Shown one piece after another: positions 1 to 14,129 of a stretch of 64,000 nucleotides of DNA. The stretch is from Glossina fuscipes (lineage: Eukaryota; Arthropoda; Insecta; Diptera; Glossinidae). Within the stretch, counting starts at the first letter, position 1, and every line of letters starts with the position of its first letter. Below the pieces are notes generated by a model. It ran no database searches, was not told the DNA's origin, and was given only the letters and a program-made list of their open reading frames with translations. The DNA lies in assembly GCF_014805625.2 (NCBI RefSeq), contig NW_023998417.1:6300522-6364521 (forward strand), written 5' to 3'. The position numbers and the translations under genes are program-made.

Positions 1-1203
1 CTGAAGCACTACTTCTTGAGTGATTTTTTAAAAAATTTATCAAACAGTAATGACAACTATTGTCACTGCTATTCTCTAGTTCAAAATGAGATGGGAAACT
101 AAAGTAGCTAACTCCTATGCAAATCGCTCCATTGCGATTAAAATTTTAAAACATTTTAATAGGGAATTAAGTAATTTGAACAGATTATTACCAAGAAATA
201 TAGGCGAACAATTGAAACAATTATTAGATGGTTTAGGTATTTGAAAAGAAATCAAGGACAATAAGTCTCTTACAATTTTTCCACCTTTATATCATTGCCA
301 GGTGTAATCGTTTACTTATGTAAGTTTGCTTGGATTCCGGCTTATATTTCCACTTGCTTTCATTTTAGATTGTAGGTCGTAACGCATACTTGGAAACGCT
401 TGAAACTCCAAGCTAGCAGGAGCAGGCTATACATTCAAAAGGAGTGGCTATATACATAGGGAAATTAGTCGTAATGACAAGCGCGAATTAAAGTCATTTG
501 GAAGTTTTTTAAAAAAAAGTGTTCCACAACAGGATTGTCAGATATAATAAATAAGCGCTTGTTTAACGCTCGCGAGAGAGTGAACACAACAAAACGCATA
601 AATATTCATTTTTCCCAACATTGCTTACCCAATAGATTTTTCTTCACATTTAACAAGCTGCCCGTAATGAAATTATTCCTATAATTTCGTGCTTCTCGAA
701 AGTCCTGAAAAAGACAAGATAATAAAAGTAGGAGACTCGAAAATGGCTCATGAGCCTTCAGTTTAAAGCTGCAAAATACAAATAAAAATCATAACGACAA
801 GTTAACGATTTGCAGGGTATAAATTAAATTTCGTCCTTGTTAGTGTGAAATTCTGAATTTGCCTACGTCTGCCTGTCTGTCTGTCCATGCGGATGAGTTC
901 TTGAATTAAAACTGAAGCAAATCCATCAAAGGAAACATAAATTGAGAACTAATTGCTTTTTACCTCCGCAACTGATATAACAATAAAAATGTCCGATTAT
1001 ATTATGCGAGTGATTCTTCAGTATCTGTATAAAAATGAAAAAATCTTTCAGGCCTATAGAGTTTATAAATTCCATCTTCCTGAATTTTGGTTCAAGACAA
1101 AGACGGTGGATATAAAATATTTGGTTACAATCAAATATAATTTTTTACTCGCTTTTTTTAATGCCCTACACCACTTGTGGTATTAGTGTGTATTAAATTT
1201 GTG

Positions 1204-1535
1204 CGAATGTATGCAATATCCAAAAGGACTTGGGATAGACCCATCTGTTATTATAGCGATAAACTTTTCCATCCGTCTGTCTGCTCAACATGTTTTCTTG
1301 ATTTCAACGTAAAACTCGGAATTCTCGAGATATTTTGATGAATTTTGTTACGCACGACATATTTTTTTAACCCAAAGACAATCGCTATTGAAAATGATAC
1401 GGATCGGACCACTTATTCGACCACTTTTAATATAAGCCCGTCTTCGGAAAAGTCGTTATAAGAATAATCGTATTAAGCGAAGTGGTGTAAGGTATTCAAT
1501 GGTAGGCCATGTCCCACTATAGTGTTTTTACTTGC
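1204..1535 (+). repeat. Dispersed repeat family A, copy 1
   Basis: The sequence shares an ordered series of blocks with 45900-46200: AAGGACTTG.GATAGA, CCGTCTGTCTG, GAGATATTTTGATGAA, TTTTAACCCAA, AATGATACGGATCGGA-like, AAAAGTCGTTAT, and a closing TTTTTACTTG. No coding capacity is visible. It is an interspersed noncoding repeat of unknown class, about 330 bp, in the 3' flank of dco. Confidence 0.65.
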
Positions 1536-2662
1536 TTTGTTTGAAAATTCTTTTATTTTAGTCAAATTTTCATAAAATTTCTTAATTTGTCATCCTTTTT
1601 CATAATCCCGATGACATATACACAAGGATATTCTTTGTCTATTTATGTACTCACTTATTGCATAATTTATTTAATGTTGTATTTAACATCACACAAGTTC
1701 TCCTTAGAGTGTTATTAATTTACAAAAAAAAACAAAAAGAAAGAGAAAAACGAAAAATTCTCATTTTGTCAACATTTAAATTGAAATGCTTCTTCGTTCA
1801 ATGCAAATGTGAATGACATATATTTAGTGTTTTTGTTGTAATTTTATCTGTCTGTTTTATTCTTTTCGATACGTAGTTTTGATTTTTTTTATTTGTTGTT
1901 TTAAAGGATTTCGGTTTTTCTTATCTATTTTTCTTTTTTTTTTTTTTTTGTATTTCCATTAAATACGCCTGAAACGTATTAATGATTTTTGTTGTTGTGA
2001 TTTTTAGTCTTACTATAATAATTATTATTATGCACGGCTTTTATACAGACATTAATTGATAATATGGATTTTTTTTTTTTTTTTTTAACCATACTTTCAT
2101 TTATAAATAACATATAATCAGTGAGTATGAAAACGTCTTTCATTTTCTTGTTGAGTTTAGTAGCTCTTCAAAAAACTTAGTCCCTTGTATATGTAATTTT
2201 TTTAAGAGGATACTTCAAGAAAAGAATTTATTTTTGACCTTTCTTACTCAATGATATAAAATTCTTTTTTTTTTTCTTAATTTCTTTTTGTAATTTAAAC
2301 TTAATTTAAAAAAATTTGTTTTTGCATAAATTACTAAATTCCTTTTGTTTTGTCTATGATTAATTATAAAAGTTAAAATATATTATAGTATTTATATATG
2401 TATATATATATATATATATAGATAGTTCTCTAGAGATGTTAAGTGTACAAATACATACATATACATAATATCATAGTTAGGTTTTAGTAAATTTGCAGGC
2501 GTTTCTTTCTTATTTTTTTTTTTTTTTTTGTTATTATTTTTTAGAATATCACTGTTTTTTTTTTGTCTCCATTCATACATAAATTCTGCTCGACTTAAAT
2601 ATTTAAAGAAATCTACAAATTTTTATACATCATATATACTAATCTAGTGTCCGTACATCTAG

Positions 2663-2693
<31 letters not shown>

Positions 2694-5600
2694 CGTTAAA
2701 ATGTATTGTACATATACGCAAAGTTATGAAATATTTACAACGTTTAACATAACACACGAAAGACAAACTATGAATAAATTTTTTTTAAGTTGCGATATTA
2801 CAAATAAATATTAAATTTTAAGATTCCTACGACTTATCATCTATTATTTTCAAATTTCTCTCATTATAATTTCAGATTTTAAATTTTAATTGAAAGAAAA
2901 AAAAAGGAAAAACAAAAGAAAAACAGTTTCAGACTGAATCTTAGATACCTACCATTTTAAACAAGTCGATACAAGATCACAGCAGTTTTTTAAAATTGAC
3001 GAAATAGTGCAAATATATATTTTTTTTCACACATCATCTCTACTTGAGTTGAGTTTACTTGAAAATTTCGTGACAAAATTTCTATGATGAATGTTTCGAT
3101 TTTTCAAACATTTTAAATAGGATATGCTCTCTTCTTCCCTCTCCCTCCAATTCTTTATCAACTAATCAAGTTTCTATCCTGACAATTACAGCAGCAACAA
3201 CGGACGGACGGACGGATGGACGAACATGATCAAGTCATTGGCGAATTTCTTAGAATATAATCTCTTTATCAAACTTACACGCACATATGTATGTATATAT
3301 ATATATATATATATGTAAGTTTTTTAAGTTGTCTTCTATATAAATTTCTAGATATGGAATAATATAATTTCTATAAAGCCATCACTGAGCGATAGGTCCT
3401 TGCGGCAACTTTCTTTTCTCATTTTCCAACAATTGGAATAAAATCATTAGCAGAGCCTATCACTGCTGTGCTAGATTTTCGAAAACACTTGAAATTTAAA
3501 AAAAAGGGCGTAAGATAGAATCTACCACTTGATTAACCACCACCAAAACCTGAAGTGAACTTTAAAAAATTGCTGAATAAATAATCGAAAGCAGACAGGC
3601 CGAGGCATTATTGCATATATCCGCCTTTTAGTTAATATTTGGGGTGCATGTATAGTCTCTAACACATAACTAAAACAAGTCTCTCTTGAACAAACAACAT
3701 GGCATAAATATGCCATAGGATTTTTTTAAAATTATTTTCGCAAAACTTTTAAAATTTTTGAAAGAGAGTAAAACAGTAGCGCTGAAATTCTCCTTTTGAC
3801 TAAATCCTTAATACTCACCGCGTCAAGTTAGTAAATGAAAATCGTACTTTGTTTTCTTTTTTGCGATTCGTCATATCTCCTCCCCGTTTTGACAACATTT
3901 TTAGAGTTTAGGTCGTTTTTTGGCTTTTCTCGCATTCGTAAAAAGCAGAAACATTTATCATCTGAATCGTTTCAGTCAAAATGAAAATTTTTTGCGAATA
4001 CATTGCTCTATGGAGCCCATCTATGCATACTTACTAGTAGAATATATTCACCAAATCGATTACGAAGTGAGTACATATTCTACATACATATAGCTAACGC
4101 TGCCATAACAGCCTTAATTGAGCAATGGTTCTAGATTCGATCTAAGCTAGCCTAATGGACCTGCTACAAGCTGAAGGCTATAGAGTAACGTAAATGTTGT
4201 AATAATGTAAGTAATGGTCTCCAATGGCGTTTTGTCCGCTAAGGACTACTTTGGTCTTTTGAACTACGCAATTATTTCCGCATATTGGAAACTTTTCAAA
4301 AAAAAAATGGTCCACTTGTGACTGTATTTTGGAACATATCACATCCATTTTCAAATTTAATTTGCGTATGACAAACTAATATACATGTAAAAAGTTCAAG
4401 ATGTATGCCTCGATTATTACGATACCGCAAGATCTCTCGCCTATCTTTCGCATTGGCTAAAGCAATGAAAATATCCAAACATTCTGGCGATTCTTAGTCT
4501 CTATTTATTCCTAAAGGAAAAATTCATTGATTCGTTGAGGTGAATGTATAAAAGTGTTCGGTCATTAGTTATCGCGAAAATTAAATTTTAAAAAACTTTT
4601 CTTTTTTTTAATTTATATATTAGTTACTTAAATGGTCACTTTTTTTTTATACAAATTCGCTTCTACAGCAGCAGCTTGCGATAGATACACTTTATTAGAA
4701 ATTTTCAATATTAGTTAAAAAGAAAAAAAAAAAATTAAAATGAAAAAAAGGCAACAAAAAAATTTTCGTGAAAAAATTATAAGGCGCGCTAAGTATTAAT
4801 TCTTGATTTTTTTTTTTTTCAGTATATTAAATATTAACAACTAGGATGTTAATGTTATCTCTTTTGTGTTATAAAAATGAACAAAAACTTTTTTTATATA
4901 TATTTTAATCATGAAAGCTTAATCTAGAAAGAGTTTATTTTCATGTATTTTTATTTATGCTTTATAAATACAGATATATTTAATTTGATTCATTTATTAG
5001 ATTTTTAATTAAATTTTTTCATATTTCATAAATCTAATGCACAATGAATGCATGAGAAAGACATAACCTCAAAAACGATAACATAAAAATTTTATTCATT
5101 TGCAATTCAGAATTTATTAAAATTATTTAATTATTATTAATGGTCACATTTAAATATATTTTAACTTAATTATTATTTTATAATTTTTTTTTTTTTTTTT
5201 TCGTTATTACCTGCTTTTAAATATTTCTTCTTTTTAAAAATAGTTTTAGGCTAACTAAACACTTGTTAATTTGTTTTTTAATTCAAAACTTCTAATTATT
5301 ATGATTCTCCTTCAATTGAGGCTTTATTTTTTTTATTTTTTTTTTGTTTTTTAACTTTAGTAGTTTGCTTTTCTTCAAAAAAAAAAAAAAAAAATTATAT
5401 TTAAACAAAAAAAAAAAAAAAAAAATGAAAACTGCAAATATTGCAAAAATATTTTAAACTTCTTTTCTTCATTTAATATAATCTATCAACTATATGTGGT
5501 TGCTTTACTTTAGTTTTATCTCTTTTGTATGGGTTACATAAGAAGTAATAATAATAAGAACGATAGATTGCAGCGCACTCATCGACATTCTTTTCAGATT

Positions 5601-5766
5601 ATCAAGAAAATTGTTCTGTTTTTTCTATTATTTCCGAAATTATATTGAAAGATCAAAAGACAAAAGGTGAATATATAAATGATTAAATTACAATGGGTTG
5701 TCCCAAAGCGATATCTTCAAGTTCTGAAATGCTTATCTTAAATTAACTGCTACTTAACAGATCGAC

Positions 5767-5798
<32 letters not shown>

Positions 5799-6655
5799 CA
5801 ATATGTATATGCATAAAACCTTGCAGTTTTCTCTCCATCTTTTTTTCATTATGTCACTTACAATGTGCAAGTGGCGAAGGGAAAAGTTGTATTGCAATTT
5901 CTTTGCCAACCTGATAATTTTTCTTCTCCCCCTCCCACCGTAAACACCGTAACACATGGTGATGATGAAAGGGGAAAAAAGCATTTTTTTGTGTTTTTGT
6001 TTTTATAGCTATCAAATGGAACAATCATTTCTTATAATTCATTGTCTATACTTAAAATTACTTAAAAATTTAGAGATAGCGTAAAAAAAAAAAAGAAAAG
6101 AATTGGTTTCCCACGGCACATCTTAAACGATACTACTTAGATAAGTAAAATTATCTTTCGTTTTAATCCTAATTTGATTTACATATCTAAGTGTAGGCAA
6201 ATTAATCGAATTTAGACGAAACAGCCATGGACAAGAAACTGATACATATATATATATATATATATTATTAAGCATTTTAAAATAAAGAGACTATTCCGTC
6301 CGTCCTAATCAAGACCCAAAAATTAAATTTCATTTTTATTTTTCACAGTCTATATATTTACATGTGTTTGTTTGTTTGTGTTTAACTCACTTATTTTATA
6401 TATAATAAAATGAAGTGAGATGAATATAAAAAAAAATTATACATATACATATTATTATGATGGATAATGAAAATTCTGTGTTCTCATACAAATTAAGCAT
6501 AATACGTTCAATTTTTAATTATGATTTTTTTTTTTTTTTTTTTTTTTTTGTATTGTTGCTAAATTATGCATTAATATGGATAAAATTAAGCAGGAGAAAA
6601 AGCGAAAGATAAAGAAAAAAAAAAATCTTAAGTTCATATGTATAGCACTAGAGAG

Positions 6656-6658
<3 letters not shown>

Positions 6659-6693
<35 letters not shown>
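6659..6693. repeat. (TA)n microsatellite in the dco 3' flank
   Basis: This is one of the longest (TA)n tracts among several between dco and the window start. Others lie at 2392-2420, 2661-2688, 3296-3314, 5765-5798, 6243-6265 and 7050-7070. Confidence 0.85.
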
Positions 6694-6697
<4 letters not shown>

Positions 6698-7327
6698 ATG
6701 GAGCTAATATATGAAATAATAGATTTCCTCGAATAATAGTGCATGCTCGATAATCATGGTTGCCGTCATTTTCGTTGAGTATTTTTTTTTTTTTTTTTTT
6801 TTCAAACTGAAATTAATTGAATAATTAATCGAGGATTAATCCTCGACAACGAAAGAAATTTCACTTCATTGGTAATTTCATCGCAACGGAAATTTCGCAA
6901 GAATAAGAAAACGAATATTCGAAACAGTGATAATGTACATCTCTCGTCTATGCAAAACGAATAATTCGTTCAAGTTTCAGTGACATGTACATTTGCAACT
7001 AATAATAGTTGTATTGAATGTTGTTAGTATAACGATGCGATAGTAATATGTTATATATATATATATATAAGTTGTTTTGTATACAGTTTAAATGATGAAA
7101 TACAAAGGAAAAAAAAAAAAAAAAAAAAAAACCATATAAAAATTATACAAAATCTTCGCAAGACCGGGAGAGGTTAGTTCTCAAGCGCATCTGTGCGATC
7201 AATTTACAGAAAGAACAGGCGCTCTGTATGTTGCGTGTAAAAAATATAGATGGATAGTTAAATATATTGAGACGTACACATACACACAAACAGATAGTAA
7301 ATAGGCGTTTCTTTAAAAGAGAAAGTA

Positions 7328-8641
7328 TTATTTCGCACTTCTCACATCGGAAATTACACCGCCCGTTTGTACAGCCCCACTGGGACGCATGCGAATTGAG
7401 GGACGACGTTCGGGTGTATCGTAGGGAGGACGAGATGAATTTGTGGCTGCCATTGAATCGTCCATAGTAAGACCGCCATTGCCACCGCCAACCATCATTT
7501 GAGAACCACCACCCATTATGCCACCAGTGCTGTTAGTGACCAAAGTTTGGCCCCCTACTCCCCCGGTAGACATTAGCGTTTGCGTTCCCGTAGTTCCCAC
7601 AGCCGCCACGGCACTGTTTAACTGACTTTGTGAATGCTGATGTTGTGGCTGTTGTTGCTGCTGTTGTTGTTGTTGGGCTGTCGACGAGGCCTCTTGTTGC
7701 TGCTGACCATTATCACCTTGAGCTTGTTGCAGTGCCTGGGGATTACGTGGTCCTCCGAATTTCATCAAATTCCAATCGAACACATAGTCGTAAGTGAAAC
7801 CCAGACGATGGAATAGATTGCGAAACAGTTTACGTAGATAGCAATAGTCTGGTCGCTGTTCGAAATGCAGTTGACGGCAAAAATTTAAATAATTTATAAA
7901 TTCACTAGGGAAGCCCTTGCACAGTGATATTATGGTCGTGGATAATTTCTTTTCCGAAATGCGTTCATATTTTTGACGTTTATTGGCTGCTTTCAGTCCC
8001 TGCCAGGGTAAAGCTCCTAAATTAAAGTACATTAGCACATACCCTAACGACTCAAGATCGTCACGTCTTGATTGTTCAATACCCAAATGTGTATTAATGG
8101 AGGCATAGCGAGCGGTGCCGGTCAGATTCTTGTTTTCTCGATACGGTATGTGTTTCATTGAACGAGAATCACGGAATTTTTTCGCCAAACCAAAATCAAT
8201 TATGTACACTAGATTGCCCTTTTTGCCCAGACCCATAAGGAAATTATCAGGTTTTATATCTCGATGTATAAAATCTCGAGAGTGTATAAAATCGATTCGC
8301 GATATCATTTGGTCAGCCAATAGCAGCACTGTTTTCAAGGTAAAACGGCGATTACAAAAATTGAATAGATCTTCAAGCGAAGGTCCCAATAACTCCATAA
8401 CCATAACATTGTAATCTCCCTCACTACCACACCAAATGATACGCGGTATCCCAATGCCGCCACGCATTATTTTATAAAATTTCGATTCAATATGCAGCTG
8501 TGGATGTTTGGTACGTATGCATTCCAATTTAATAGCCACCTCTTCGCCGGTATTAATTGTTGTACCCAAATATATGTCACCAAATGAACCGGAGCCAATT
8601 TTTCGTCCCAGACGATATTTATTACCCACACGTAGCTCCAT
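7328..8641 (-). CDS. dco: Casein kinase 1 delta/epsilon, discs overgrown (doubletime)
   Basis: This is a Ser/Thr kinase of 437 residues. The family phosphorylates PERIOD in the circadian clock and acts in Hippo/Fat growth control and Wnt/Hedgehog signalling, in cytoplasm and nucleus. Seen: glycine-rich loop [11 protein letters not shown] (residues 16-26), Lys38 in [13 protein letters not shown] with Asp128 and Lys130, DFG with Asp149, and the CK1-type SIN at 181-183 in place of APE. The kinase domain (about 1-295) is nearly identical to fly Dco as I remember it. The tail has glutamine runs and a conserved [20 protein letters not shown] block. The length is close to Drosophila Dco (about 440). 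The start is the Met of [10 protein letters not shown] at 8641. The frame stays open 33 codons further upstream, but those residues do not belong to the family. The coding sequence has no intron here; upstream noncoding exons were not resolved. Confidence 0.97.
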   Translation of the reverse strand: MELRVGNKYRLGRKIGSGSFGDIYLGTTINTGEEVAIKLECIRTKHPQLHIESKFYKIMRGGIGIPRIIWCGSEGDYNVMVMELLGPSLEDLFNFCNRRFTLKTVLLLADQMISRIDFIHSRDFIHRDIKPDNFLMGLGKKGNLVYIIDFGLAKKFRDSRSMKHIPYRENKNLTGTARYASINTHLGIEQSRRDDLESLGYVLMYFNLGALPWQGLKAANKRQKYERISEKKLSTTIISLCKGFPSEFINYLNFCRQLHFEQRPDYCYLRKLFRNLFHRLGFTYDYVFDWNLMKFGGPRNPQALQQAQGDNGQQQQEASSTAQQQQQQQQQPQHQHSQSQLNSAVAAVGTTGTQTLMSTGGVGGQTLVTNSTGGIMGGGSQMMVGGGNGGLTMDDSMAATNSSRPPYDTPERRPSIRMRPSGAVQTGGVISDVRSAK

Positions 8642-10234
8642 TGTGCTGCTATCTCTCCGACCGATTGTTATCGCACTCCTTTTAACTAAGCGGGCGGAGC
8701 AAAGTGAATTTATATTGATTTTTCTATTACGAAAAAACAAAAAAAAAAAAAAACTTTACTTAGGCTTGAAATGTAAATAATAATAATAAACTATTGATAC
8801 ACTTACTCTTCTTCTTTTTTATATATAATAATTGTATATATTATATATATATATATACATATATATACATATATATATATATAAATGATGGAATTTCTAA
8901 AGAGTTATCATCTATCCAATAGTGATGCGTACTTTGTTGTTATTATTGTTGCTGTTCGTATATTGTTTATAGTACGTGCTTTTTGTTTTCTATTTTTATT
9001 TTCTTTTTTCTTTTAATTCCCTTTTTTTTATCGATTTTTGTAATCTGCAACAAAACAAATAATAATATAAACATATACATATAAATATATATATATATAT
9101 ATATATACATATAATATATATATATATATATAAAGTGAAAATAAATAAGAGTGAGAATAAATTGCTATACAATCAATATATCAAAGTTTTCGTAAATATA
9201 ATGATTGATTTGTCTGATACTTCTCAGCGTCATGTTACCAATCGCTTTAAAAAACAAAAAAAAAAAAAAAAAAAAAACGAAAGTGTGGTTAATAGCTAGC
9301 TTTAGAAGCCTAGCGCGCTTTAAAGAGAATATAACAAATACATATATATCAACACTTTTATAATAGAATTCGAGCAATTGCTGACCTTTCGTTTTAAGTA
9401 ATTTAACCCCGAGTCAAATTTCATTATTATAACAATTTTCTTTCATCATAAGAAAGATTTCCCTTTTTTTAATTGTCTGTAACTTGGAAGGGATTATTAA
9501 TTAAAACTTTTCATATGGATTGTATCTTGTAACTTGTAACGGTCGCCTTTGCGAGCATTTTGAAGACGGAGTTTTGCCAATCAAGGAAAGCAGGACCTTC
9601 GACGGGTAATAAGAATTCGCTCATATCGTCATTTGAACAGTTAACCAGCTTTGAGCATTTCTAAGCAATAAACACGGACCAGTAGGTTTTTGTTTCGATT
9701 TCATAAGACAGCAAAGAAAATCATTCAAGCCCCATTCACGCATTTATAAATGATTAAACTTGACGTTAAACTCTCCTTGATATTCTACAAATGGCTGTGT
9801 GTTTGCTGTTTGTGATCAGCAGCTCAAATTGTCTATCATTATTTATATTGTAGAGGCATCGTCGCCGATATTCGTTCTGAATGAATAATTTGCACACAGT
9901 TCGTTGACGTTCAACATCTACTCGGCTTTTACGTTTGCACGCTTACACAGGTTACAGCACGATTTATGTACAAAAACTGGCGGGACAAGCAACAGATTTT
10001 TTGACTTCATTTTTTTACATCCATTCTTTGATTTCGTACCTCTTCGGACTATTCCACTTGTACACTAGTAGACTGACTTGAACTTCAAGCGATTGCATGT
10101 ATTTTGATCAGCAACATTTATTGGTAAAATTGACAAAGCAATGCCCAGTAAGGCAAAGTATCAATGTAGACAACGGTTAGGTTCGATGATTTTGACCTTT
10201 CTCTATACAAAATTGTAGTTGAGTATAACTGAGT
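8642..10234. other. No gene seen; dco 5' flank
   Basis: Besides (TA)n tracts, 9530-9960 is less AT-rich than its surroundings and lies next to the mariner relic. It shows no intact frame and no recognised protein match on either strand. It may be a degenerate element or dco regulatory DNA. Confidence 0.5.
8820..9132. repeat. (TA)n tracts in the dco 5' flank
   Basis: Several (TA)n tracts (8820-8883 and 9080-9132) flank a T-rich stretch just upstream of dco on the minus strand. The dco promoter or a 5' UTR intron may lie here, but no initiator or TATA box can be told apart from the simple repeats. Confidence 0.7.
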
Positions 10235-10975
10235 TATTCAGTGCATGAGTACGCTAATCATGGAACGCTCAATATTGTATTATTGACGTTCATTACTTTT
10301 GTGTTGCATTTGAAGAAATCGCCTGCCGAAGCCCGTCAAACATTTGCGGCGATGATGCTCCGACATATCCTAATTGTTGGTTGTGGTTTCAAAAGGTTAA
10401 AGGAGGTGAACTTAATGGACAACGACAAAGAAGAATGGTCTCTGGGAGGAGATTGCTAGCCTTCTTGGACTTGGATTCTTAAAGAGCTTTCAAACTGGTT
10501 AGTAGCTGATGAATCAACGACAGAGAGGATGCAAAAAGACAAAAAAAATGGCTACCATACGAATTGAATGAAAATGCCTATCGACGTCACTTGAACAAAA
10601 TAGACGTTATATTGTGGCAAATACCACGACCAGCAATTGCAGTTAACAGACCCAAGGTCATCCTGCATGACATGACGTTCGACCACACGTGTCAAGCATA
10701 TATTCTCGTAACTCAAATGGGAAGTTGTGCCGAACCCAGCCTACCCACCAGACGTAGTGCCTTCCGATAATAGCTTGCTTTGATTGTCATATGGTTTCGA
10801 AATGTTGAAGAAGTGCAAAAATTGATCGATGATTGGCTCGCTGCCAAACCAATACAAATTCGTTTGAAGCGGTATGGCCACGTTGCCAAAAAGGATGGTA
10901 ACAACTTGTGGAAAATGATTAACATACGTTGTATCAATTGGTCTCAATAAATGGCTTTTTCAAGTGAAAAAATGA
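10235..10975 (+). pseudogene. Degenerate mariner transposase (mauritiana-like)
   Basis: The transposase is recognisable in pieces across shifting frames. The N-terminal part is LHLKKSPAEARQTFAA and CGFKRLKEVNLMDNDKEE (10300-10450). A linker WLPYELNENAYRRH follows near 10550-10590. The catalytic core shows VNRPKVILHDMTF near 10645-10680, then WEVVPNPAYPPDVVPSD from 10718, which keeps the third-Asp motif. The C-terminal LPERW-like segment lies near 10885-10920. At least two frameshifts, several stops and an internal deletion remove any activity. Mariners are DD34D cut-and-paste DNA transposons inserting at TA. Terminal inverted repeats were not found, so the borders are approximate. Confidence 0.82.
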
Positions 10976-13275
10976 TGAAAGCATATGCACGCATCTAATA
11001 TATGAAACAAATTCTCCCCACTATATAACTTTTTCTGAAGATCCGGATTATTATCATAACACACAAGCTAGAATGATCTTACACGACATGGGTCTTGTGC
11101 CAGCCCATTCAGTTGAGGAAATTAGTCACCGAAAAATATGATTATGAATAACAATCACACCGCTGTTGCTTATGATCACGACTTAGTGCGCAGTAGTCAA
11201 AATTTAATATGTTTCTCACAAGTAAGAGAAATTTTAAAACATTTTATTATGAACTTTCCCCAAATTCATATCTAAAACCAATTTATTGATATTCAACATG
11301 CACATGACAAAGGTCAAGCCCTGTAATTAAGTTTTGATGATATATCTAAGCATAGTTGAAGGACATGGCTATGCGACGAAGCACCGATACGCTACTATTG
11401 TAATTTACTCTGTCTAGGAATAAGAAGAACTACGTACATGCGCATGGTAGGAGTTTCTGCATCAATATAATCACGTTCGTCTATCGCATGTTATTAGGAG
11501 TCACATACACATACATAATCGTATTTGCTAAGCCGATAGATAGAGCATTAAAAGCATATGTGGACGTAAGAGACATGATCTATAGATTTGTAAAATATGT
11601 ATGATATGAGTAAGTACCTAGGAGTACCCAAACCTACTTTAGTATAAATGTTCCATTAACAGATAGTACATCAGCTGACTTTTTGTAGACGTTTTCAAGT
11701 TCTGCGCTTCGAATCTTCATTGCATGAGAAAAAGGAGAAGAAAAATAACAAGTAAGAAAATTACATTCGGCTGCGAAGGAACCATCGAACCATTTTCACT
11801 CTAAAGAGAAATCGATAAGAAAACTTCGATATACTATACTCTATAGTATTGGACGTAGTATGTAAAATATGCATATATTTTTAATACAAACATATTGTAG
11901 TTTGTGGGTGATAATGATTTTTTTCTCTTTCTGAAAAATTTCCTGCCGTGGGGACGTACGTGCTCTTCGCTCGTTTTAGACTATAGGATATGATAGGAAA
12001 TTCAAAACAAAAAAAAAAAAAAAACTTCCCTAAAGCAATTCTAAGAATAAGGAAAAAAATTAATTTCACTAAGTAAATTACTATTACAATATAAATATTT
12101 ATTGTTATTTAGCCTTTCATTTTCTTCTTCATCTAAATCCTTTCCATTGTTTTCTTTTTTTCGTATCCTCTATAAATTTTCTTTTTTCTCCGCTTTTTCT
12201 CTTACAATAACACGCTGTTGTATTGTGTATTTCGTTTTTATCGATAAAACAACAACTTGGCATCGCTTACAAGTTCTGGATAAACTATATACAGAACTCC
12301 TTTATTTCTATCTAGTATCAAATTTATACTGGGTGTTATACTGGGTGTAGAATACGACAAAAAACTAACTACCTTGAAACTCACTACTAAGAGTGAAGCA
12401 AAGGACTCGACGACCAAGAGGAGATCAAGTCACGAATATATGTATATGCATATTTATTTCCTCTTATTGCGCCCTCTTTATAAGACTAGCTTGGATTGTT
12501 ATTGGAAAAGCTATTGCGATTTCTTTTGTGATTATAGCGAAGTGTATCAATTCATTTTGGTGCGCTGGAATAAAAAATTCAATCCAGTGGAGAATTTTAG
12601 AAAGAGTTTTTCCCAATACCTTAGTTGACTTGACTACCAGAAAGCATTCTATTACAAAAAAAAAAAAAAAAAAATATTAATAAATTTGTTTATCTTGCTA
12701 TACACTGTTAGAGTTTGACCACTTACTTCGAATTTAACAAAAAAGTCAGAAACTTGCCGTACAACCCAATGTATGTAAACATTGAAAATCCTTGTAATAA
12801 AGGGCGTTGGCTTGCTTGCCTGAAAGCAGCATTAAATTGGTAAAAATATGTATTTTCTTAAAAAAATTCGTACTAAAAATTCTACCAGGACACCAGAGAT
12901 TACTAGTTCAAATGCATCAATTGTGATTACTATTTATATATATGTATATATATATATATATATGTATATAGCTTTAGAATGAACATTTCAAAATCAAATT
13001 TAATTTAAAAAACCCTGCAGTAAAAACTATATACATTTTTCAATATATTTTGAATTTTTGGTTTTTCCAATGAATATTAAAAAAAAAGCTGAGAGATATT
13101 ATGAAAGTCAACGGCATAACAAAATCTTGAATAAACAAAAATGTGCACATGCGGATGTTTGCACACAAACACACATACACACACAGGTAAACATATGTTA
13201 TACAGTATCGATACAATGGGAATATACCTACATACATACACATTATATACAAAGGCAGGCAGGTGCTGACCAACG

Positions 13276-13278
<3 letters not shown>

Positions 13279-13310
<32 letters not shown>
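13279..13310. repeat. (TA)n microsatellite
   Basis: A perfect alternating A/T tract of about 32 bases. A similar interrupted tract lies at 12937-12970. Confidence 0.85.
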
Positions 13311-13314
<4 letters not shown>

Positions 13315-14129
13315 AGCAGGTTTATAGAAAGAAGTTAAAAAATGAAACGAATGTAGTATAGCGTCGTGGAATATCAAAATAATAAAATGAAAATATTACT
13401 TGGGGTTATTGAGTGTACGAAAAAGCAAATGTGTGTACGCTCCGTTAATTTTTGAACTTCAAATTTATTTCCTCATTGAGATGTGGCAAAACAATTCCGA
13501 TTTATGTAGATGCGTCATCCACTCTGGAGATATTTGTTTTATCTCATATTGTTTGTTACACTTGAATATCACCAACTATCCATGATCATAGTCAATAGGT
13601 CTTTTAAACTGAACCTTGGCGTAGATGTTTCGAAAAACAAACCTGAAAAATGAAATCATTCTAGAAAAAATTTTCTATCAGTCAATCGTTAAAAATAATC
13701 CATTAAGTTCATTGTAAAAACAAAAATTCGAAATGCTAAATATCCCCTATTCTCCCCAAAACTGAATAATGTACATCAGCGCGTACAACCTGCAAGTGGA
13801 GGAAAACAATCCAAGACGGAGAAAAATTAATGTAAACGTCCGAGTTGTGTTAGCATCGAAAAACAATGCTTTGAAGATCAAAGTACCCTTTCTTCTTGAA
13901 AGAGTCCGCATCCTTTTGAAATTTAATCTGCATGAACACTGACATATCTTGATGCATACGATTATACGAATAGCAATAATCAATCAAACGAAGTTAGAAT
14001 CTCATGTTTATCAAAAAAATCTAAGCATTCTTAACAGATCGGCGAAATAAGAAAATTAGTTAAGTAGTACTTCCTTCGCTACTTCAAGAACAACAAGCAA
14101 GAAGAAAAAACATAAACATAAAACAAAGG

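Larger units (their letters stand above)
1..7327. other. No gene seen; 3' flank of dco
   Basis: The stretch holds family A copy 1, many (TA)n tracts and poly-T runs. Part of it, adjacent to 7328, must be the dco 3' UTR, but TTTATT (AATAAA on the minus strand) occurs many times and no single polyadenylation site can be picked. A run of GGAC units at 3202-3225 may be a repeat relic. Confidence 0.6.

Noticed and set aside
7634..7816. Leucine-rich 60-codon plus-strand frame
   Set aside because: The leucine runs are the complement of the CAG/CAA glutamine tract in dco.
8115..8780. Plus-strand open frames of 90-99 codons opposite dco
   Set aside because: They are antisense shadows of the conserved kinase coding sequence, with no domain or start context of their own.
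9780..9960. Minus-strand coding-like block near the first mariner relic
   Set aside because: Several stops and no family match; kept only as a less AT-rich region of unknown origin.
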